45,880 nucleotides of DNA from Thermoplasmatota archaeon (GTDB taxonomy: Archaea; Thermoplasmatota; E2; DHVEG-1), in NCBI GenBank assembly GCA_016927555.1, contig JAFGML010000018.1:1-45880 (forward strand), in the 5' to 3' direction. Positions 24,071-32,736 of this stretch are shown in pieces; position 1 is the stretch's first letter; each line of letters begins with the position of its first letter. Below the pieces are notes generated by a model. It saw nothing but the letters and a program-made list of their open reading frames with translations. It ran no database searches and had not been told where the DNA came from. Both the position numbers and the translations under genes were made by a program.

Positions 24071-24121
24071 ACCGTTGGCCCCCAAACCTTTAAACCAGAC
24101 TTCACTATAAATAATTGTATT
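24071..24121. promoter_or_regulatory. shared nadX-nadC promoter region
   Basis: In only 51 bases there are TATA-like boxes for both directions: ATTTATAG on the minus strand (about 24106-24113) for nadX, and CTTTAAACC on the plus strand (about 24088-24096) for nadC. The latter would put the nadC transcript start at or very near the ATG (leaderless). Binding by one factor could affect both genes. Confidence 0.45.
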
Positions 24122-24943
24122 ATGGATGACATTGATAGGTTCTTGAGAGAAGACCTCGGTACGAAAGGTGATATTACCTCTGATGCGTTACTGCAGCATG
24201 AAAGAGCCCATGCAGGTGTGATCGTGAAGGAACCCTGTATTGTTGCTGGTCTTTCAGAAGCAACGTCCGTGTTCAGAAAAACAGGGTCACGCGTACACGG
24301 TGTAGTAAAGGATGGAGACTCCCTCAAAGCGGGCTCAACCGTTCTGAAGATACAGGGCCCTGCACGTTCTATTCTCAAAGCCGAGCGTCTGGCGTTAAAC
24401 ATCATTGGGAGAATGAGCGGGATAGCCACTGAGACACACCAGCTGGTCACCCGCTGTAGAGCCATCAACCCAACGGTCGCTATCGCAGCGACACGTAAAA
24501 CGACACCAGGGTTTCGTGCCTTTGAAAAAAAAGCAGTGATCCTTGGAGGAGGCGACCCGCATCGGTACGGCCTCTACGATGCGATTCTCATAAAGGATAA
24601 CCATTTACAGCTCGTTGGCTCCGTTGAACAAGCACTAGAAAAAATGAGAGAGACATCAGGAAAGAAACCCATTGAAATCGAAGTGGAAAGTGAAGCTGAT
24701 GCTCTGACTGCTGCGCGTTTGAACGTCGATGTCATCATGCTGGATAACCTCCCTCCACACACCGGGAGACGTATCGCACAGAAAGTAAGAAACATCAACC
24801 CTCAGACCATGATAGAGGTCTCGGGAGGAATCACCAGCAGAAACATCCTTCAGTACGCCTCGTTTGCAGACCGTATCTCCCTGGGTTGTCTCACCCATTC
24901 GAGTCGCAGCATTGATGTTTCTTTGGAAATGTTTAAAAATTAA
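24122..24943 (+). CDS. nadC: nicotinate-nucleotide pyrophosphorylase (quinolinate phosphoribosyltransferase)
   Basis: This 273-residue enzyme turns quinolinate and PRPP into nicotinate mononucleotide with release of CO2. Recognised features are [17 protein letters not shown] at the N-terminus, the substrate-binding block [37 protein letters not shown], the barrel strands [12 protein letters not shown] and VDVIMLDN, and EVSGGI near the end. The length is normal for the family. It faces away from nadX; a gap of about 80 bases separates it from ftsZ. Confidence 0.95.
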   Translation: MDDIDRFLREDLGTKGDITSDALLQHERAHAGVIVKEPCIVAGLSEATSVFRKTGSRVHGVVKDGDSLKAGSTVLKIQGPARSILKAERLALNIIGRMSGIATETHQLVTRCRAINPTVAIAATRKTTPGFRAFEKKAVILGGGDPHRYGLYDAILIKDNHLQLVGSVEQALEKMRETSGKKPIEIEVESEADALTAARLNVDVIMLDNLPPHTGRRIAQKVRNINPQTMIEVSGGITSRNILQYASFADRISLGCLTHSSRSIDVSLEMFKN

Positions 24944-25022
24944 CAACTCTTTACCATGTTGGGAAAAAAGAAGATTTTCTCGACAAAGATGGGGCCTTGT
25001 TGTGAGGATGGTGAATCATCAG

Positions 25023-26183
25023 ATGAGAAAAATTATTGAAGAGGTAGTTGAATCTGAAGGTATGAAAGAGCAGGGTATTGACCAACCGCGAGATGAAGAA
25101 AAGAAGAGTACGGGGATTCGGGCGACAAAACGTGACAACATTGTGAAAGTCTCAGGGGTGCAAGATGAGGATTTGCAGAAAGTCCTTGAGAGTCTGACGA
25201 CGACGATTAAGGTCGTGGGCTGTGGTGGTGCAGGCACCAACACGATCTCCCGTTGTTTTGGAGAAGGGATTAATGGTGCTGAGCTCATCGCAGTCAATAC
25301 CGATGCACAGCATCTCTTACTGACGCAATCTCCCTATAAAATCCTCATTGGCCGTCATCTCACTCGTGGGCTTGGTGCAGGATCCCTGCCGCAAATCGGC
25401 GAAGAGGCAGCCAAAGAGAGTGAACAAGACATCCGAGATGCTATCGTCCCCTCTGATATGGTGTTTGTCACCTGCGGCCTGGGCGGTGGGACCGGAACCG
25501 GGTGCGCACCCATCATTGCACAGATAGCACGGGAATCCGGTGCGCTGACCATTGGTGTCGTCACCCTGCCGTTCAGCGTAGAAGGTCAGGTGCGGTTAGA
25601 TAACGCAGAAGCTGGGTTGAAACGACTCCGTGAGTTCTGTGATACCGTTATCGTGATACCGAACGATAAACTCCTCGATATCGTCCCAAACCTTGCGTTG
25701 AACGCGGCTTTCAAGGTTGCTGATGAAGTGCTCATGCGCTCAATAAAAGGAATCACAGAGATGATCACCATGCCGGGGTTAGTGAACCTTGATTTCGCTG
25801 ATCTGAAGACCGTGATGAAACGCGGTGGTGTCGCACTCATTGGTCTTGGTGAAGCCGAAGGGGAAAACAAGGCAGTCGATGCCATTACTGAGGCGTTGAA
25901 CTCACCACTCCTTGAGGTGGACATCAGCGAGGCATCAGGGGCACTCGTGAACGTCACCGGTGGGAACGACATGACCCTGCGGGAAGCAGAGAAAGTCGTC
26001 GAAGAGATCTACTCAAAGATCGATAGGAACGCGCGGATCATCTGGGGAACCACCATTGATACCAGCATGAAGAAGTCGATCCGAGCGATGCTGGTGATCA
26101 CGGGAGTGAAATCCAAGCAGATCATCGGCCCGACGATACGGTCACGAGAAGAGAAAGAATTTGGCATTGACTTTGTCTCGTAA
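25023..26183 (+). CDS. ftsZ: cell-division GTPase FtsZ
   Basis: This 386-residue archaeal FtsZ polymerises at mid-cell with GTP. The first 60 residues are a charged, variable extension. [13 protein letters not shown] (63-75) and the tubulin signature GGGTGTG (154-160) bind GTP. The T7 synergy loop [11 protein letters not shown] supplies the catalytic aspartates. The GTP fold ends at about residue 375, and the C-terminal tail is short. The frame is open far upstream into nadC; ATG 25023 is preferred because GGTGA (25010-25014) lies at the right distance. ATG 25008 is an alternative. It heads the ftsZ-secE-spt5-rpl11 order known from euryarchaea. Confidence 0.97.
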   Translation: MRKIIEEVVESEGMKEQGIDQPRDEEKKSTGIRATKRDNIVKVSGVQDEDLQKVLESLTTTIKVVGCGGAGTNTISRCFGEGINGAELIAVNTDAQHLLLTQSPYKILIGRHLTRGLGAGSLPQIGEEAAKESEQDIRDAIVPSDMVFVTCGLGGGTGTGCAPIIAQIARESGALTIGVVTLPFSVEGQVRLDNAEAGLKRLREFCDTVIVIPNDKLLDIVPNLALNAAFKVADEVLMRSIKGITEMITMPGLVNLDFADLKTVMKRGGVALIGLGEAEGENKAVDAITEALNSPLLEVDISEASGALVNVTGGNDMTLREAEKVVEEIYSKIDRNARIIWGTTIDTSMKKSIRAMLVITGVKSKQIIGPTIRSREEKEFGIDFVS

Positions 26184-26197
26184 AACACGCCAAATTC

Positions 26198-26206
26198 TTT
26201 ATATAC
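26198..26206 (+). promoter_or_regulatory. TATA box of the secE-spt5-rpl11 unit
   Basis: TTTATATAC lies just after the ftsZ stop. The expected transcript start is near 26226-26230, only about 10 bases before the first possible secE start. The unit therefore has its own promoter besides any read-through from ftsZ. Confidence 0.55.
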
Positions 26207-26236
26207 TCCTTCTTATTTGACCCGTATGTATTACAG

Positions 26237-26500
26237 GTGTCAAGAGTGAACCAAGAACAGAAAGGTATAATGAATAAAGCCCGGGCTGTACAGCGGAGAA
26301 TCGAGGAGCGTCAGCAACGTATCGGAAAAGGCAAGTACGGCCGTGTCCTGAAGATGGCGCGGAAACCAACGAACGATGAGTATGAAAAAACAGCGAAGAT
26401 CACTGGGCTAGGAATCCTGCTGATCGGTGCGCTAGGTTTCGTGATTTATATCATCAGAGAACTGGTTGCACCATGGATTCTCAATGCTCTTGGCTACTGA
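26237..26500 (+). CDS. secE: preprotein translocase subunit SecE (Sec61 gamma)
   Basis: This protein of up to 87 residues has a basic N-terminal helix, the family-typical RKPTNDEYEKTAKITGLGI, and one C-terminal membrane helix (about 55-75). It clamps the SecY channel in the membrane. The start is GTG 26237 or GTG 26246 (GGTG lies just upstream of the second); ATG 26270 would remove part of the N-terminal helix. The neighbour order with spt5 and rpl11 supports the assignment. Confidence 0.9.
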   Translation: MSRVNQEQKGIMNKARAVQRRIEERQQRIGKGKYGRVLKMARKPTNDEYEKTAKITGLGILLIGALGFVIYIIRELVAPWILNALGY

Positions 26501-26516
26501 ATGGTTGGGAACGTGT

Positions 26517-27035
26517 ATGGAGAATACTAATTCTGAACAACCTAATGCTACGACTGAGGCGTCTAGCATCTTTACCATTAAAACACAGGTTGGTAAAGAG
26601 CAGAACACGGCAGACCTCATCAACAGCAGGGCAAAAAAAGGCAAGTTGAACATCCCCTCCATCCTGGTGACGCCAGATTTACGTGGGTACATCTTCGTTG
26701 AAGCCTTCGACGAAGAGATGATTAAGAACATGATTAAGACGATTTCCTATGCACGTAACATGCTCCCGGGAGACATCCCTATTGAGCAGATTGAGCATTT
26801 CCTCACACCGACCTCCGCGGTCGCTAAGATTACGGAAGGCGACCTCGTGGAGATGGTTGCAGGTCCATTCCGTGGTGAGAAAGCAAAAATCACGCACATT
26901 GATTATTCCAAAGAAGAAATCACGGTGGAGCTGCTGGAGTCCATGGTCCCCATCCCGATTACGGTTCGTGGGGAGCAAGTCAGAATCATCAAACGGAAAG
27001 AAGAAGAGAAGAAGAGAGAAGAGAAAAAGGAGTGA
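26517..27035 (+). CDS. spt5: transcription elongation factor Spt5
   Basis: This 172-residue NusG/Spt5-family factor binds the RNA polymerase clamp and, with Spt4, keeps elongation processive. The NGN domain (about 20-105) includes IFTIKTQVGKEQ, LRGYIFVEAFD and the end of the NGN fold at ISYARNMLPG. A KOW domain follows (EGDLVEMVAGPFRGEKAKI), then a highly charged K/E-rich tail. ATG 26517 (MENTNSEQ) is the natural start; the open frame before it overlaps secE and is not conserved-looking. The stop lies 6 bases before rpl11. Confidence 0.95.
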   Translation: MENTNSEQPNATTEASSIFTIKTQVGKEQNTADLINSRAKKGKLNIPSILVTPDLRGYIFVEAFDEEMIKNMIKTISYARNMLPGDIPIEQIEHFLTPTSAVAKITEGDLVEMVAGPFRGEKAKITHIDYSKEEITVELLESMVPIPITVRGEQVRIIKRKEEEKKREEKKE

Positions 27036-27041
27036 CGAGTG

Positions 27042-27527
27042 ATGCCAGAAACAATTGAAGCGCTGGTTGATGGCGGAAAAGCATCGGCAGGCCCACCACT
27101 AGGCCCAGCCTTGGGTCCAAAGGGTGTCAACATCATGCAGGTCATCAACACGATTAACGAGAAAACCAAGCAGTTCCAGGGGATGAAAGTCCCGGTGAAA
27201 GTGATCATTGATCCGAAGACGAAAGACTTTGAAATCGAAGTGGGCACACCACCTGCTGCCTCGTTGATCCTCCGTGAGGTCAAAGCAGACAAAGGATCAG
27301 GGGTTCCCTCGAAAACCAAGGTGGGGAATCTGTCTGTTGACCAAGCGGTGAAGATAGCCAAGATGAAAGCAGACTCGATTCAAGGCAGAGACCTGAAGCA
27401 TAAGACAAAAGAAATCATCGGCACCTGCACATCGATTGGTGTGACCGTCGAGGGCAAGAAACCGTCTGAGGTCTGCAAAGAGATTGACGAAGGGAAGTAC
27501 GACTCAAAGTTCACCGAGAACAAGTAG
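27042..27527 (+). CDS. rpl11: large-subunit ribosomal protein uL11
   Basis: This 161-residue protein of the ribosomal stalk base binds 23S rRNA in the GTPase centre. The N-terminal domain has the hallmark GPPLGPALGPKGVNIMQVI. The C-terminal rRNA-binding domain includes KIAKMKADSIQGRDLKHKTKEIIGTC and SIGVTVEGKKP. ATG 27042 is chosen over the GTG at 27039; GGAGTGA lies upstream. In most euryarchaea rpl1, rpl10 and rpl12 follow; here the next gene is a small zinc ribbon on the other strand. Confidence 0.97.
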   Translation: MPETIEALVDGGKASAGPPLGPALGPKGVNIMQVINTINEKTKQFQGMKVPVKVIIDPKTKDFEIEVGTPPAASLILREVKADKGSGVPSKTKVGNLSVDQAVKIAKMKADSIQGRDLKHKTKEIIGTCTSIGVTVEGKKPSEVCKEIDEGKYDSKFTENK

Positions 27528-27590
27528 GCGTGTTCTCCCGCGGGTCACTGTATAATATTATTGTTGTACTTCGTGTACCGGTGGTACGTC

Positions 27591-27746
27591 TCAGCTTTTC
27601 AGAGAGAGTTTTCCTTTCTGGTACGCTCGGGTGTGTTTGAGACAGTGCCGACAAGTAAAGCTCATCGTGTACCCGTCAGGGTGCATGAAGATATCGTTAC
27701 TCTGCCAGTCGAACTCCTGCTTACAGACTTTACAGAGTACCTTCAT
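27591..27746 (-). CDS. 51-residue zinc-ribbon protein
   Basis: The minus-strand frame from ATG 27746 to TGA 27591-27593 encodes a compact protein with CKVC (5-8) and CRHC (32-35), typical zinc-ribbon knuckles 23 residues apart, and a basic tail. GGTGA lies 9 bases before the ATG. It follows the C25 peptidase gene on the same strand, 32 bases after its stop. Function is unknown; nucleic-acid binding is plausible for this size and charge. Confidence 0.65.
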   Translation of the reverse strand: MKVLCKVCKQEFDWQSNDIFMHPDGYTMSFTCRHCLKHTRAYQKGKLSLKS

Positions 27747-27778
27747 CGTTACCATTCACCCACTGTTTTTTTTCGTTC

Positions 27779-30223
27779 CTACTGGTAGTGAATATTGAAG
27801 ATGAACAGCCCAAGAAGGAAGCCGGTCGCTGTTTTTTCGGTGTCAGCAGCAGTGATGACGATGTCGACACGTCCAAGGCCGAAGACAAAATCAGTCTGTA
27901 CCGTGGAGGACGAATCCGGGGCAATCGAAAGGATTTTACCTGACGTCTCCTGACCGAAGAGGACCAAGCCCTGCAGGGCAATAGTCCAGTTCACTTCTGT
28001 GGCATCAATCATCCCGGTGTTGAGAACCTCAGCACTGATATGGAGCCCTCCAGAAATACTCCCGATTTCTACGTGCGGGCCAAGGAGGATCTGAATGGCT
28101 GCAGGATCAGACCAGGCACTGGTTCCAGAGCCGTCTTTTGCACGGACGGTCACCTGGTAATCTCCGGTATTGTCCCAGCTGTGGGAGGCAGATGCAGTCT
28201 CACCTGAGTCGTACGGACCAAGCCAGTCGCTGAGCGTCCCATCACCCCAGTCCCACTGGTAGTACAATGCGTCTTCTTCGGGGTCAGTGGTGCTGGTGGA
28301 AAACAGGTACGTCACCTCAGTGTACCCTGATGTTGGGCCAACGGGAGCCGCTGGAGCAGCTGGTGGGCTGTTGCCTGCGATGATCTGCAGCGCAGGATCA
28401 CCAAACAGGTTGGTCTCGTAGTAGCACCAGCGGATGCAGGAGCGCCCGATAATCGGGAGGTTATCCTCCTTGGAGTCATGATTCGCCCTGCCGATCTCAG
28501 CGATATTCTCCCCAAACACCGCATCCCAGAACTGCCGATGCAGCCGCTGGGAATCCCCATCTGTGCTGTAGGACCAGAACCACCCATACCGCGCATTCCA
28601 GATACCAGCGAAGGCAGCATGCGTTGTTTTTACGGTGAAGTGTTCTGCGATGCAGTCCCCATTGTCATAGCCACCAGACATGCACCCTTGTGAGTAGATG
28701 AAGCAGGTGCGGTTCGCAGGGTTCGTCAGTCCATCGACATCGTAGGAATCAATCTTCAAGTTGTAATCATAGGAGGCGTGACCGAGGTGGTTGATGATGT
28801 GGACGCCGTTGTTGATGAGAGCGATGATTGCTGAGGGCGGCCAGTCATAGGTAGGTGAGTCGTACAGCTTGGTAATAGTGTAGACGTTTGACGGTATGCC
28901 CACTGTGGTGTACCCATCATCGCTACACCCGTCTTCCAGTTGTTCAAGGTAGGAACTCGCATAGCTGGCGATACCGTACTCACCCATGTATTCACCGGCG
29001 AAACAGACTTCTGAGAAGAACGGGTTCTGCAGGTCTTTGTTAATGTATGCAACGGTTTTGGCGACAAAGTTGGTGACTTCTGCAGTGGTGCCAACGCACG
29101 CACGGCCGACGTAGACATCGGCGATGAGATCAACGTCACCGCCGCCTTCGCCGTCGGTCGGCTCACCCCACTTATTGTCCCCATCGTAGTTGAAGGGGCC
29201 GTCCAGACACGCGTAGTAGATATCAGAGGGCATGTAATCATCGTAGTAGGTGGTGTTCTCATCCATGCCGGAGACCCAGAGCCAGGGATCTGGGATTACG
29301 TTGTCATCACCACCAATGAGGACGTAGTTGACGCCCCAGTCGGTGTACGCGGATCGGAGGTAATTCCTGATGCTGTCAAGGTCACTAGCCCCAACATCAG
29401 TGAGTGTTTTGATGACCGTGGTGACACCGGTGGCAGTGTGTGCTTGTTGCAAGGGTTCAAACGCAGTGGACAATGCATCGGTTGTAAGAATGAGTAGGTC
29501 GTACTGCTCCCGTGGTGTTGGCTGTGAGGGATATTGCTGTTGATACCGCATGGTCATCTCTGGGTTGTCGACTTTCTGCTGTACCTCAAAGGCGTCACGT
29601 GAGAGACCTCGGTAGAAGGACGCTGAGGGGTCGTCGTAGGGTGTAGTGCTAATAGTCAGGGTGAAGGACGTGTAGTAGGACACCTCTCCAGCCACAGGGT
29701 TGTACTGGTAGGGATGCAGTAGACCAACAAGGATGGCGTACCCACGGAAATGGTAGATACCAACGTTGGTGAACAGTGTCCCCGGGTACTCTCCATCAGT
29801 GCTATAGATCATAGGATTTGGGGTGGGAATCGGAAGATCACTTGCAAAGGAGAGTGGTATGGCTTGACTGGTGGGTTCAACGGTAACTCCTGTTCCGACA
29901 AGGATTTTCTCCCCGGTGGTAACCTCGATGTTCTCAACCGTGGAGTGTGGAGGCAGCAGGATGAAGACTCCTTGTGAGGGAAGTTTAGGCTCACCAGCAC
30001 TGCCTGCAGGGGGGCAGTCAGGTGCGGTGATTCGACTGTACGTAGTCCCTGCGATATCAACCAGCTCCATGCTCGGTGTGGAGAAAGAATAAGTCAGCCT
30101 CAGTGTATCATCGCCACCATCCGGGTACGCCTGGATCAGACTGGTGCACAGCAGGAGGGTGAGCAAGAGAGTACAACTGCCTCGTTTCCAATTCTGTTTC
30201 TGTGATGAAAATCGTGTGTTCAT
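27779..30223 (-). CDS. secreted gingipain-like peptidase (family C25) with PKD domain
   Basis: This 814-residue protein begins with a signal peptide (about 16-32). A propeptide-like beta region is followed by the C25 caspase-fold domain (about 238-620): YDLLILTTD, NYVLIGGDDNVIPD, His482 in INHLGHASYD and Cys514 in YSQGCMSGG form the expected His-Cys dyad. It should cleave extracellular protein. A PKD domain (DWGDGTLSDW ... SHSWDNTGDYQVTVRAKD, about 625-715) and a C-terminal beta domain (about 716-814) follow. The latter recurs in the secreted propeller protein at 34129-35757. Its promoter lies in 30224-30280, with TTTAAATAG on the minus strand. Gingipains have been reported from Marine Benthic Group D archaea. 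Confidence 0.9.
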   Translation of the reverse strand: MNTRFSSQKQNWKRGSCTLLLTLLLCTSLIQAYPDGGDDTLRLTYSFSTPSMELVDIAGTTYSRITAPDCPPAGSAGEPKLPSQGVFILLPPHSTVENIEVTTGEKILVGTGVTVEPTSQAIPLSFASDLPIPTPNPMIYSTDGEYPGTLFTNVGIYHFRGYAILVGLLHPYQYNPVAGEVSYYTSFTLTISTTPYDDPSASFYRGLSRDAFEVQQKVDNPEMTMRYQQQYPSQPTPREQYDLLILTTDALSTAFEPLQQAHTATGVTTVIKTLTDVGASDLDSIRNYLRSAYTDWGVNYVLIGGDDNVIPDPWLWVSGMDENTTYYDDYMPSDIYYACLDGPFNYDGDNKWGEPTDGEGGGDVDLIADVYVGRACVGTTAEVTNFVAKTVAYINKDLQNPFFSEVCFAGEYMGEYGIASYASSYLEQLEDGCSDDGYTTVGIPSNVYTITKLYDSPTYDWPPSAIIALINNGVHIINHLGHASYDYNLKIDSYDVDGLTNPANRTCFIYSQGCMSGGYDNGDCIAEHFTVKTTHAAFAGIWNARYGWFWSYSTDGDSQRLHRQFWDAVFGENIAEIGRANHDSKEDNLPIIGRSCIRWCYYETNLFGDPALQIIAGNSPPAAPAAPVGPTSGYTEVTYLFSTSTTDPEEDALYYQWDWGDGTLSDWLGPYDSGETASASHSWDNTGDYQVTVRAKDGSGTSAWSDPAAIQILLGPHVEIGSISGGLHISAEVLNTGMIDATEVNWTIALQGLVLFGQETSGKILSIAPDSSSTVQTDFVFGLGRVDIVITAADTEKTATGFLLGLFIFNIHYQ

Positions 30224-30295
30224 GGATTTTCCCCTTACTAGGTAGTATATATTCGTTTCATCTATTTAAACGTGGTTGAAGATGGGAACAGGCGT

Positions 30296-31033
30296 TTATA
30301 TACGTTTGAACCCACGGTGGACAAACTGTTTGATGGAGAGAACCATGCGGTCTCGACGGTACGTCAGCGGCATGGTCTGTCCTTCGCCCCATGTTTGTTT
30401 CTTTTCTATCTCTGAGAGGATGCTGTCAATGCGAAGGTCACTGGCATCCAGGACGGTGTACGCGTAGCCTGCATACAAGGGGTCATGGGAGTCGCTTCCT
30501 CCGGTGCCACCAAGCTTGTACGCTGAGGCGACTTTCGCGGTGTTTAAATTCGATGAGGGAACGCTGCAGCCGTTGAAGACTTCGATGGCGGAGAGTTTGG
30601 GTACGATGCCTCTGAGTTTTTCTTCTTTGATGCCTGAGAGCAGTCTGAAGAGGTGCGGTACGATGGGAATGCCCCCCGCTGCAAGAACCCTATCTACGGT
30701 TTCTTCAACGCTGAGACCACGGGGGATGTCCGACGTGAGATTCAACCCAAGGAGATGACCGTCTGCTGTTGAGAGTTCGACCCCAGGGATGACGATAAAG
30801 TTGTGTGGTGCTGCCTCTTGGGCTCGCTTGTTTCCTTTCACGGTGTTGTGGTCAGTGAGCGCCATGCCGTGCAGCCCTCGTTTCACCAATGATTTCATAA
30901 TCTGCTCTGGGGTGCCACTGGCATCATCAGAGTAGCACGAGTGCAGGTGTAAATCCAACTTCAACGTCGATGATGTACGCTCCATGATGGTGAGTGGGGT
31001 AGACGTCAGCGCTATTAGAAAGTTACGGTTCAC
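30296..31033 (-). CDS. PHP-domain metal-dependent phosphoesterase
   Basis: This protein of about 245 residues has the ordered PHP metal motifs: DLHLHSCYSDD (27-37), TDHNTV (60-65), IPGVELST, a histidine in IPIVPHLF, and GGSDSHD near the end. PHP enzymes remove phosphate from small metabolites or nucleotides using two or three metal ions. The substrate is not predictable. GTG 31033 is kept as the start because GAGGAAAA lies at the right distance and a TATA box (minus-strand CTATTTAAC) lies about 50 bases upstream. ATG 30985, just before the first motif, is the alternative. It faces away from a small frame that shares its promoter. Confidence 0.88.
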   Translation of the reverse strand: MNRNFLIALTSTPLTIMERTSSTLKLDLHLHSCYSDDASGTPEQIMKSLVKRGLHGMALTDHNTVKGNKRAQEAAPHNFIVIPGVELSTADGHLLGLNLTSDIPRGLSVEETVDRVLAAGGIPIVPHLFRLLSGIKEEKLRGIVPKLSAIEVFNGCSVPSSNLNTAKVASAYKLGGTGGSDSHDPLYAGYAYTVLDASDLRIDSILSEIEKKQTWGEGQTMPLTYRRDRMVLSIKQFVHRGFKRI

Positions 31034-31080
31034 ATTGGTGTTTTCCTCTGAGGTCGTAGGAGAGCGGAGAAATTAAGAAA

Positions 31081-31094
31081 GGGTTAAATAGCCC
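31081..31094. promoter_or_regulatory. near-palindromic TATA element shared by two directions
   Basis: GGGTTAAATAGCCC reads as a TATA box on both strands. On the minus strand it serves the PHP gene (expected transcript start near 31060). On the plus strand it would start a transcript near 31112, just before the small frame at 31129. Confidence 0.4.
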
Positions 31095-31128
31095 ATGGGT
31101 ATTGTCCCGATTTGGGAGAGGCAAACTT

Positions 31129-31233
31129 ATGATATTCGAGAAGAATAAACAGCTGACGACACATAGGTTCGGTGACTTAGAACTCGTTGACAAATCCTTG
31201 TTTTTCATCTGTGCAAACCGGCGGGATAACTAA
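31129..31233 (+). CDS. 34-residue hypothetical microprotein
   Basis: ATG 31129 is preceded by GGGAGAGG (31113-31120) and a TATA-like element. The frame ends at TAA 31231-31233 and is followed by a pyrimidine-rich stretch with TTTTTT (about 31240-31260) that could end the transcript. The peptide is MIFEKNKQLTTHRFGDLEL followed by a short basic end. There is no family match. The rest of 31034-31337 holds the KaiC-like gene's promoter, TATTTAAG at 31273-31280. Confidence 0.35.
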   Translation: MIFEKNKQLTTHRFGDLELVDKSLFFICANRRDN

Positions 31234-31337
31234 GTACACCTCCCTCTTTTTTCTCCTCCTCTGTAAGAAACATATTTAAGTGGCCAGAGGATTACAATTG
31301 ACTACGGCAAATATATTTCTTGGTTAGGTGATGCGAA

Positions 31338-32102
31338 ATGGAGAGAGTTGGGATGACGTTTCATGAGTCTTCAGCAGACGCAAGGATCAGTACAGGACTA
31401 CAGGGTCTCGATGACCTTCTGCAAGGAGGGTACCCGAAGGGAAGTGTGGTGTTAGTCGCAGGTACCCCTGGGACCGGCAAGACCATCGTCTGTTTTCAGT
31501 ACATCAACGCAGGAATCAACAGCGGTGAGAAGTGCTTGTTTTTAACCTCTGATGAGCGGATTGATAACCTCATGGCCCAGGCGCAGAGGTTCGGCTTTGA
31601 GTTTCACCCTGCAGTCAGCACTGGGCAGCTGAAGTTCATGTACCTGGATTTAGATAAGCGTACCACGCACAAGGAGATGGAAGAGGAGATCCGACTGGGT
31701 CAGTACTCTCGGGTGGTGCTGGACTCACTGACCCCACTGTCTGAAATGCCGGTGTGGGTGGTCAGCAGAGGAACAGAGATCATCCCCCCTGAGGATTCTG
31801 TCGCACACACACCACTTCCCCTTGATTCTATCCAAGCGGTGCGCATGCATGTACGCCGCCTCCTCAGCATCCTGCAGAGTGACAATTGTACTGCGCTGGT
31901 GACCTCTGAGGTTGCAGAGGGCTCCAGGAACCTCTCACGGGATTCCGTCTCTGAGTTCCTCGTCGATGGCATCCTGCTGCTTGATTTAGACTCCGCCATG
32001 GATCGGCGGAAGCTCACCGTGCGCAAGATGCGGGGGACCAAGCACACATTAAAACCACGGGACATTGAGATCAACAGCAAAGGCGGCATCCGTCTTCTCT
32101 AA
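31338..32102 (+). CDS. KaiC-like RecA-fold ATPase
   Basis: This 254-residue single KaiC domain has Walker A GTPGTGKT (42-49), a SDER segment (about 70-73) in place of the paired catalytic glutamates, and Walker B RVVLDS (125-130). The N-terminal RISTGLQGLDDLLQGGYPKG is typical of RadA/KaiC proteins. The C-terminal segment KMRGTKHTLKPRDIEI also matches KaiC. Such archaeal proteins are thought to act in signalling or motility control; no partner is nearby. AGGTGATG (31326-31333) sets the start. A long insertion (about 135-165) after Walker B is unusual. Confidence 0.88.
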   Translation: MERVGMTFHESSADARISTGLQGLDDLLQGGYPKGSVVLVAGTPGTGKTIVCFQYINAGINSGEKCLFLTSDERIDNLMAQAQRFGFEFHPAVSTGQLKFMYLDLDKRTTHKEMEEEIRLGQYSRVVLDSLTPLSEMPVWVVSRGTEIIPPEDSVAHTPLPLDSIQAVRMHVRRLLSILQSDNCTALVTSEVAEGSRNLSRDSVSEFLVDGILLLDLDSAMDRRKLTVRKMRGTKHTLKPRDIEINSKGGIRLL

Positions 32103-32169
32103 CACTTTTTTTATTAATAAGGAATCGAAGACAAAAAATAAAAAGACAGGCTGCTGTTATCGTTGTGCC

Positions 32170-32736
32170 ATGAACAATCGAGTACTCCCTAGCCCAACGA
32201 TGCAGATTGTCTTTGTGTCACGTGAAGAGAGCAACTGTCCGTTGATCGCAGAGATGGTAAGACTCGGCCATAGTCTCCTTGACCTCGGCGTAGCCCAGAG
32301 CGATCCTGCGGTCATCAGCCTTGACTATGGGAAACGCCTGTTGATTACCGCCAAGAACGTCGATGCGAAAACCATGAGCAGGCAGGACGTCGTTGAAATC
32401 GTTGAGTACGATCCCTTGAAGAACATCATGATGGTGATCGGGAGTAAAGACCCCTGTCTGGAGGCCCCAGTGCACTGGATGGTTCAGAAAGCTCGTGCTG
32501 ACATCAATGCGCTCTTGCAGGTCAACAGCCTTCCACTGGTGCAGAAGCTGCAGGACACCATGCCTACCACTGAAACAGGAGCACCACCGACGATGCTTGA
32601 CCAGGCGAAAGACATTCTGAAGACCATGCGAAACAGGAAGTCAATCCTCCTTCGAGAGAAGGGGTTGCTCTGTGGCGGGGTGAACACCACAGAGATTCAT
32701 ACCACCCTTATCACGTTGCTTGGAGGCACACCATGA
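32170..32736 (+). CDS. class II aldolase/adducin-fold protein without the zinc histidines
   Basis: This protein of about 188 residues matches the order of the class II aldolase fold: KRLLITAKNVDAKTM...DVVEIVEYD, then DPCLEAPVHWMVQKARADINALL (about 94-116), and LLREKGLLCGGVN (about 160-172). In FucA-type enzymes the corresponding places are SSE..fH, V-H-N-H and HHG. Here Glu98 and His102 remain, but H-x-H is QVN and HHG is EKG, so the three zinc-binding histidines are gone. It overlaps mtnA by 4 bases (ATGA), which suggests a role in methylthioribose or 5-deoxyribose salvage. ATG 32170 is kept; ATG 32200 in frame is possible. Confidence 0.7.
   Translation: MNNRVLPSPTMQIVFVSREESNCPLIAEMVRLGHSLLDLGVAQSDPAVISLDYGKRLLITAKNVDAKTMSRQDVVEIVEYDPLKNIMMVIGSKDPCLEAPVHWMVQKARADINALLQVNSLPLVQKLQDTMPTTETGAPPTMLDQAKDILKTMRNRKSILLREKGLLCGGVNTTEIHTTLITLLGGTP

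Noticed and set aside
27561-27788. 75-codon plus-strand frame after rpl11
   Set aside because: It is the antisense of the well-supported minus-strand zinc ribbon at 27591-27746 and has no recognisable domain.
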